Of a stretch of 64,000 nucleotides of DNA, positions 59,886-64,000 are shown piece after piece (position 1 is the stretch's first letter; each line of letters begins with the position of its first letter). The notes beneath the pieces were generated by a model. It was not told the origin of the DNA. It did no database searches and saw nothing but the letters and a program-made list of their open reading frames with translations. A program made the translations under genes and the position numbers. Origin of the DNA: Rhabdophis nuchalis (lineage: Eukaryota > Chordata > Lepidosauria > Squamata > Natricidae); contig CM077644.1 of assembly GCA_039707465.1 (NCBI GenBank), forward strand, positions 101,541,875 through 101,605,874, read 5' to 3'.

Positions 59886-60127
59886 AGATAACATATCACT
59901 TATTAGCATAATATTTGATTATAAAGAACCATTAACTTTTTAAGGAAACTAAAACATTTTGTGATCTGAAACAGAGTAAGATACTATGTGGTGTGTCTAA
60001 GATGGTCCGTAAAAATAATTAGATTTATTTGGACACAGAGTTTAGCTACATCAAAACCAACATGAGAAGTTTCTTTTTCCAGTAGTCTATTTTAATTTTG
60101 GATGGAATACCTATATTCTAGATATAG

Positions 60128-60133
60128 TTTATT
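60128..60133 (-). terminator. Poly(A) signal of the convergent gene
   Basis: AATAAA on the minus strand (plus tttatt), about 20 nt after the stop codon of the terminal exon. Confidence 0.6.
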
Positions 60134-60151
60134 AGTCTTCAAAATACACTG

Positions 60152-60295
60152 TCAATACTGATGAGCTGTTCCACTGGATAATGTCTGAATTTTGACCTTG
60201 GCTAAATCTTCTGAGACAGCTTGAATCATATGCTCTGTTGTTGTCTTCAAATTGTTTGCCATCTGTATAGCATTATCCAAAGTGCAGTTTAATAC
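60152..60295 (-). CDS. AKNAD1: Terminal exon of a convergent gene, probably AKNAD1
   Basis: After a minus-strand acceptor ctttaacag, 47 codons (VLNCTLDNAIQMANNLKTTT, EHMIQAVSEDLAKVKIQTLS, SGTAHQY) lead to tga at 60152-60154. The segment is helical and likely coiled coil. It starts in phase 0, matching the end of the exon at 62190-62337. In human, as I recall, AKNAD1 lies next to STXBP3 in convergent orientation. The family name rests on that synteny and on general resemblance, since I cannot align it. Function of AKNAD1 is not established. Confidence 0.65.
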   Translation of the reverse strand, partial: VLNCTLDNAIQMANNLKTTTEHMIQAVSEDLAKVKIQTLSSGTAHQY

Positions 60296-60354
60296 CTGTT
60301 AAAGCCAAAATTTCATAATCATCAAATATATTTTGTTAACTAGTTTAAACAATC

Positions 60355-61325
60355 TTTTTTTTTTTTTAATATTGAAAAAGTTTTATTGGTTTTACATTTT
60401 TTCTATAGGGTGGGGTAAGGGATACAAAGAAATTTTGAGAGCATTCACGTCAGAGTCGTCGGCCCTTCCGAGACATCAAAATACACAATAAAAAAAAGAA
60501 TAAAAAAAACATTTTTCATAACACTACAAAGTGAAAGCAAGTACATATACCTAAATTCTCAGTTCTATGCTGTCAGACATTTACAAAAAATCCAGATACA
60601 AATATTATGCAAAATTAATCAAAAGAAAAATCAAGGCAAAGTTATTTTTTCGATCTAAGTCTCTTGGCAATTGTATCTTCTTTTTCTCCTCCCTGGCTCC
60701 CAGTGGGCGGGGCCGTGGCCCCCTCCGTCCCCCCTGGATCTTCCCCCAGGATAGAGGAATGTTTTTTAAGAAAGGCTTCCGCCTCAGCAACTGTTTTAAT
60801 CCTCACTCTTCCTCCTTCCCAGAACACCAGCATCCCTTCGGGTGTCACCCACTTGAACCAAATCCCATGATCAAACAATGTTTTAGACAAGAAGGAAAAT
60901 TTCCTCCTTGCATCTCTAATCTTTCTAGGGATCTGCTTCAAGATAGCAACCGTTTTTTGTTGATAGATTAATGGACTTTCTCTCTGCAGTTTCAGGATTT
61001 CCTCTCTGGTTGATCTAACAAATTTCACATGTATCTCTCTAGGCACTTCATTTATCCTGGCATATGCTGAGTTAATTCTATAGGCTAGGTCAATGTCCCC
61101 CCTGATCTCATCCTTAGGTTTTTGTAAATAGTCTGCTAAAATCGTGCTCATAAGATCAGGGAGGCATTCACCAGATTCCTCAGGAACATTCTGAAATCTC
61201 AAAAAATATGTCATTCTTTCCATATCAATCCTAGACACATGCCCATTTGTTTCCCCAACCTCTTTAGTAACATTTTAAATCTCTCCCTTAACCCCCGCCA
61301 ACCCCCCTTCCAATCTATTTTTAAC
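60355..61325 (-). mobile_element. L1 copy with ORF1 but no ORF2
   Basis: On the minus strand, ORF1 (60642-61238 and a little upstream) is followed by about 280 bp of 3' sequence. That sequence ends CCAATAAAACTTTTTCAATATT and a poly(A) run (60355-60367). No ORF2 lies between, so the copy resembles the half-L1 (HAL1) type known in mammals or an internal deletion. Its 5' end meets the transposon at 61328. It sits in the intron between the last two exons of the convergent gene. Confidence 0.7.
60642..61238 (-). CDS. L1 ORF1p-like RNA-binding protein, 5'-truncated
   Basis: This is an open frame of 198 codons. L1 ORF1p binds L1 RNA as a trimer. Visible parts are an RRM-like start YFLRFQNVPEE, DIDLAYRINSAYARINEVPR, EIHVKFVRSTREEILKLQRE and the C-terminal domain QIPRKIRDARRKFSFLSKTL. 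The tail is Gly/Pro-rich and basic (AKRLRSKK). The coiled coil is missing except for a short open stretch upstream of the nominal start Met (VSRIDMERMTYF). Because the 5' part is lost, it is not a functional unit here. Confidence 0.7.
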   Translation of the reverse strand: MSRIDMERMTYFLRFQNVPEESGECLPDLMSTILADYLQKPKDEIRGDIDLAYRINSAYARINEVPREIHVKFVRSTREEILKLQRESPLIYQQKTVAILKQIPRKIRDARRKFSFLSKTLFDHGIWFKWVTPEGMLVFWEGGRVRIKTVAEAEAFLKKHSSILGEDPGGTEGATAPPTGSQGGEKEDTIAKRLRSKK

Positions 61326-61327
61326 TA

Positions 61328-61751
61328 CTATATTTTTGGAAGATAAGACGCACCTGAGTATAAGACACACCAAGATTTTGAAGAGGCAAATTTTTAAAAA
61401 AAGTTTTTGCACTCTGCAAACCTCCCCAAAACAGCCCGTTTTTCATGAAAATTGCCCCCTTTTTTCTTTTTCAAAAAAAGGGCATGAATAGCCTTCAGGG
61501 GGTTTATAGAGTGCTCCTGGGGGCTGGGATGGAGACACAATTGAGCAAAAAATGATCCATTTATTTGCTCGTTTCAGCCCTCCCCAGCCCCCAGGAGCAC
61601 TCTGGAAGCTGCCTAAAGGCTCTGCACGGCCATTTTGGTGAAGGGGGTGGGGTTTTGGTAGGCACAAAATGCTGTATTCAGTGTATAAGATGCACCCAGA
61701 TTTTCAGCCTCTTGAGGGAAAAAGGTGCATCTTATACTCCAAAAAATATGG
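61328..61751. mobile_element. 'gagtataagacgcacc' DNA transposon, 424 bp
   Basis: The inverted ends are ctatatttttggaagataag and, from the right, ccatattttttggagtataa. TA flanks both sides (61326-61327, 61752-61753). The interior is related to 20112-20427 and 49445-50513. Confidence 0.78.
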
Positions 61752-61753
61752 TA

Positions 61754-62150
61754 GTCATTTTATTGATTGGTATATATAGACCACCTAGTGAGCATACAAC
61801 ACAGGGCAGAATATTTCACTAATAAACAATAAAAAATCAACAAAAATAACAATAGAACAAAGCATTAAAAAAAAAACCCAAAGCAGCCACATAAAAACAC
61901 AAAGTGCTGAGTGGGAGGGAGGGGACTTATCCAACATATCATACTGCTTCCATACCCAGTGCCTAAGGAAGAAAACAGGATTTTAATTTTACAGGATTTT
62001 AAAGGCAAGATCAGGGCCAACCAAATCTAAGCAGGGATTCATTCCAACAGACATATTTCCTGGGACCTATTGCCTAAACAATAGGACTGAGAGCATGACA
62101 ACTAAAATTCTTAAAACATCTGAAATATAAATTTCTCAAACTTTCCACCA
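61754..62150. other. Intronic, unassigned
   Basis: A-rich sequence (61820-61920) that may be a decayed retroelement tail. No domain or inverted repeat is recognised. Confidence 0.35.
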
Positions 62151-62189
62151 ACCACTAAACGATATTGCTTTTGTAAATAATGATCTTAC

Positions 62190-62337
62190 CATGCTATTTA
62201 TGTCTTTACTTTGTCTTTTTCTTCTATTAATGACTGACTTCCTTCCATTAATATTGCTACCAGAGAGGTACTGTGGTGAAAGGATAATGTTGCCATGCAT
62301 CTTTGAATAGGGAGTTTGGGGAATATATAGATTCTGT
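62190..62337 (-). CDS. AKNAD1: Penultimate exon of the convergent gene (probable AKNAD1)
   Basis: The minus-strand acceptor is gtctttttag and the donor gtaaga. One base completes a codon begun upstream; then 49 codons follow (QNLYIPQTPYSKMHGNIILS, PQYLSGSNINGRKSVINRRK, RQSKDINSM), ending in phase 0. The segment is basic and low in hydrophobic residues. Only the frame joined to both neighbouring exons is open. The other frame entered at the acceptor hits a stop. Confidence 0.65.
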
Positions 62338-62379
62338 CTAAAAAGACAGAGCATAAGAAAATAAAAAAATGTTCATACA

Positions 62380-62445
62380 ATAGAGAGAGAGAGAGAGCGG
62401 GAGAGAGAGCGGGTCATAAATTTAATAATAATAATAATAATAATT

Positions 62446-62483
<38 letters not shown>

Positions 62484-62510
62484 TATTATTATTATTATTA
62501 TTATTATTAC
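62380..62510. repeat. GA repeat followed by (AAT)n(CAT)n(ATT)n
   Basis: Ga repeats at 62380-62413, then (AAT)7, about eleven CAT units and about ten ATT units. The outer AAT and ATT arms are mutually complementary. Confidence 0.95.
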
Positions 62511-62743
62511 ATTCCATGTTTAATATGCAAATGGTAAAAACCTGCCAATCCAACAATTTAAATCAATATGTTAATAATGCACTATTTGTCAGATTGCTTT
62601 CAGGCATTTATGCACAATGGAAAAGACATCCAACAATTATAATTTTTCCTTTTAACTTAAATATATCCGCGTAATTAATGTTTCAACAAAGTACAAGTTT
62701 GCACAATTGACTATTGATTGGTTCAAACTATAACAGACCTTAC

Positions 62744-62825
62744 CTGTCACGTCTGTCTATAAGATTTTCTCTCTGTTCTTCTTTACAAATCCTTTGATAG
62801 GCAATGCAATTATTTTGAAACGAAC
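62744..62825 (-). CDS. AKNAD1: Upstream exon of the convergent gene (probable AKNAD1)
   Basis: The minus-strand acceptor is taattattttcag and the donor gtaagg. Read in phase it encodes SFQNNCIAYQRICKEEQREN then LIDRRD and two bases that join the next exon. It looks like a Glu/Arg-rich helix. Further upstream exons were not found in the remaining 1.2 kb. Confidence 0.65.
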
Positions 62826-62837
62826 CTGAAAATAATT

Positions 62838-63925
62838 ATATTTCATTAAATAAACACATTTGCAGTTCTTGCCCTAAATATCAAAACATTTTGAATTATT
62901 ATAATGCTGCATTTTAATTATTAGAAAAGGTGGCTCGGAAGATAGTAGATAATAAGATAGTAATAGTAATAGAAGATAGTAATACAATCTTTTGCTAGGA
63001 GATGGCAACTATGAAAAGATTAATACTATGGGCCAAATTCTGCTTTACTGTGTTCAAACTTTTTCTACCGCAAAACAAAATACGTTGCAACATATGGAGA
63101 CCTTGACTTATGACCAATCGTCTTTCATGTGACTGCATTTACAGCAGTTTATAGCATCCTGGATTCAAGTGACATGATATTTTTATGTTTTGCTGAAAAT
63201 TGGAGAGAGTGATTTTCTGCAAAAATGCCCCACAGTGAACAATTTGGCTCTATTAAGGTCGTAAATTGAGGACTAGCGATATAAACTGAAATGTATAATG
63301 GTTTTGGGATTTTTTTGGCTGCAAACTCTGTTTTCACAGATTAGTTCTGTAAAAGCAAAGTAATCATTTGAGTCTGCTCCATCATGGGGAGGTCAGTCTC
63401 ACCCAGAATAGGCAATTTACCATAATCCTAAACCCAAAATTTTTCACCAGCTTTATGGTTCATTGTTCACTTTTTAGGTATGGTTTAGTTATAGATAGCT
63501 AATATAACTGCTAAATTGAATTACACAATACATTGCAAGACTGCAGCGAATGAAGTATGAAGGGGAAACGTTATTCTGGGGGCCCTGCAGCCATGTATAT
63601 TATACCTATTTGACATTAAATCCAATGGACCTTTTTTCTAGGTTTGCATCTAAATTCAGAAAAAAAAACCTCATTTAAGGAGTTTTTTTGCCAGCATCTC
63701 TCCAAATCACCCTTTGAATCTAGAATCCTTCAAAGCCATAATATGTTAAGAATGGGATTGCCCTTGCAAAATGATTCAGAAGCTCCAGGTGGTACATAAT
63801 CGTATCTTTTTTGTCCATAGTGAATGTGTCAATTTTGACCCAGGTACATGACCTTAAATTCACTACTGAGTTCCTAAAAGCTTGTGAATTAGCACATCCT
63901 CTCAAATCAACCTGGTCATGCCTTC
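62838..63925. mobile_element. Mostly unassigned; mariner-like piece at 63093-63285
   Basis: The stretch 63093-63285 (gaccttgacttatgaccaat ... ggtcgtaaattgaggactag) matches the 'ctcgacttac' family in both orientations of its ends. The rest shows no exon consistent with the convergent gene and no recognised repeat. Confidence 0.45.
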
Positions 63926-64000
63926 AGAAGTTGTAGAGGTTCATCACTGGAGGTTTATAAGAAATGACTAGACAGCCACCTATCTGAAATGGTATAGGGT
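63926..64000 (+). mobile_element. CR1 LINE 3' fragment, running off the window
   Basis: The sequence agaagttgtagaggttcatc-actggaggtttataagaaatg and ctgaaatggtatagggt matches the CR1 3' coding end and UTR seen on the minus strand at 59.15-59.2 kb. It is truncated by the window edge. Confidence 0.8.

Noticed and set aside
61328..61751. Idea that the 'ataagacgcacc' repeats are piggyBac elements
   Set aside because: The flanks are TA rather than TTAA in the two best copies, so the piggyBac label is not supported.
1..64000. CRISPR arrays, tRNA or rRNA genes, operons
   Set aside because: No direct repeats with unique spacers were seen. The only tRNA-like sequences are SINE heads that lack a full cloverleaf, and the gene structure is eukaryotic.

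Overview
The window is vertebrate nuclear DNA, most likely from a squamate reptile and probably a snake. The basis is its repeat content: young L2/CR1-type LINEs with ATA- or AAAT-type tails, tRNA-derived SINEs, many hAT elements and 'cggagtataagacgcacc' transposons, together with two genes read exon by exon. The species cannot be named from the sequence alone.

Layout. Positions 1-12,140 are intergenic and almost wholly repeat-derived: a hAT transposase relic, serial hAT insertions, L1 and L2 fragments, a tRNA-SINE, and a hAT element full of CTTT/GA repeats. A CpG-rich promoter at about 12,140-12,740 starts STXBP3 (Munc18c) on the + strand. I could place all 19 coding exons (12,478-57,814). 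Together they encode 598 residues with every splice phase consistent. Introns 3 and 7 are swollen by retroelements. Intron 3 holds an L1 inside a hAT inside an L2. Intron 7 holds about 10 kb of L2 copies, one with an intact 1,083-codon endonuclease/reverse-transcriptase frame. The 3' UTR ends near 58,560.

Downstream, three minus-strand exons (60,152-60,295; 62,190-62,337; 62,744-62,825) join in frame into the C-terminal end of a second, convergent gene. By the human gene order STXBP3-AKNAD1, which I recall rather than looked up, this is probably AKNAD1. A CR1 fragment, an ORF1-only L1 copy and DNA transposons lie between and inside these exons.

Function. STXBP3 is a Sec1/Munc18 protein that binds syntaxin-4-type SNAREs and controls vesicle fusion at the plasma membrane. 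Nothing here looks like a new multi-gene system. The unusual content is in the mobile DNA and its insertion scars: serial hAT insertions sharing one target site, a templated 23-bp filler, inverted L2 pairs flanking exons, and an intact L2 frame. In the host gene, intron 9 is GC-AG and a conserved proline is replaced by serine.
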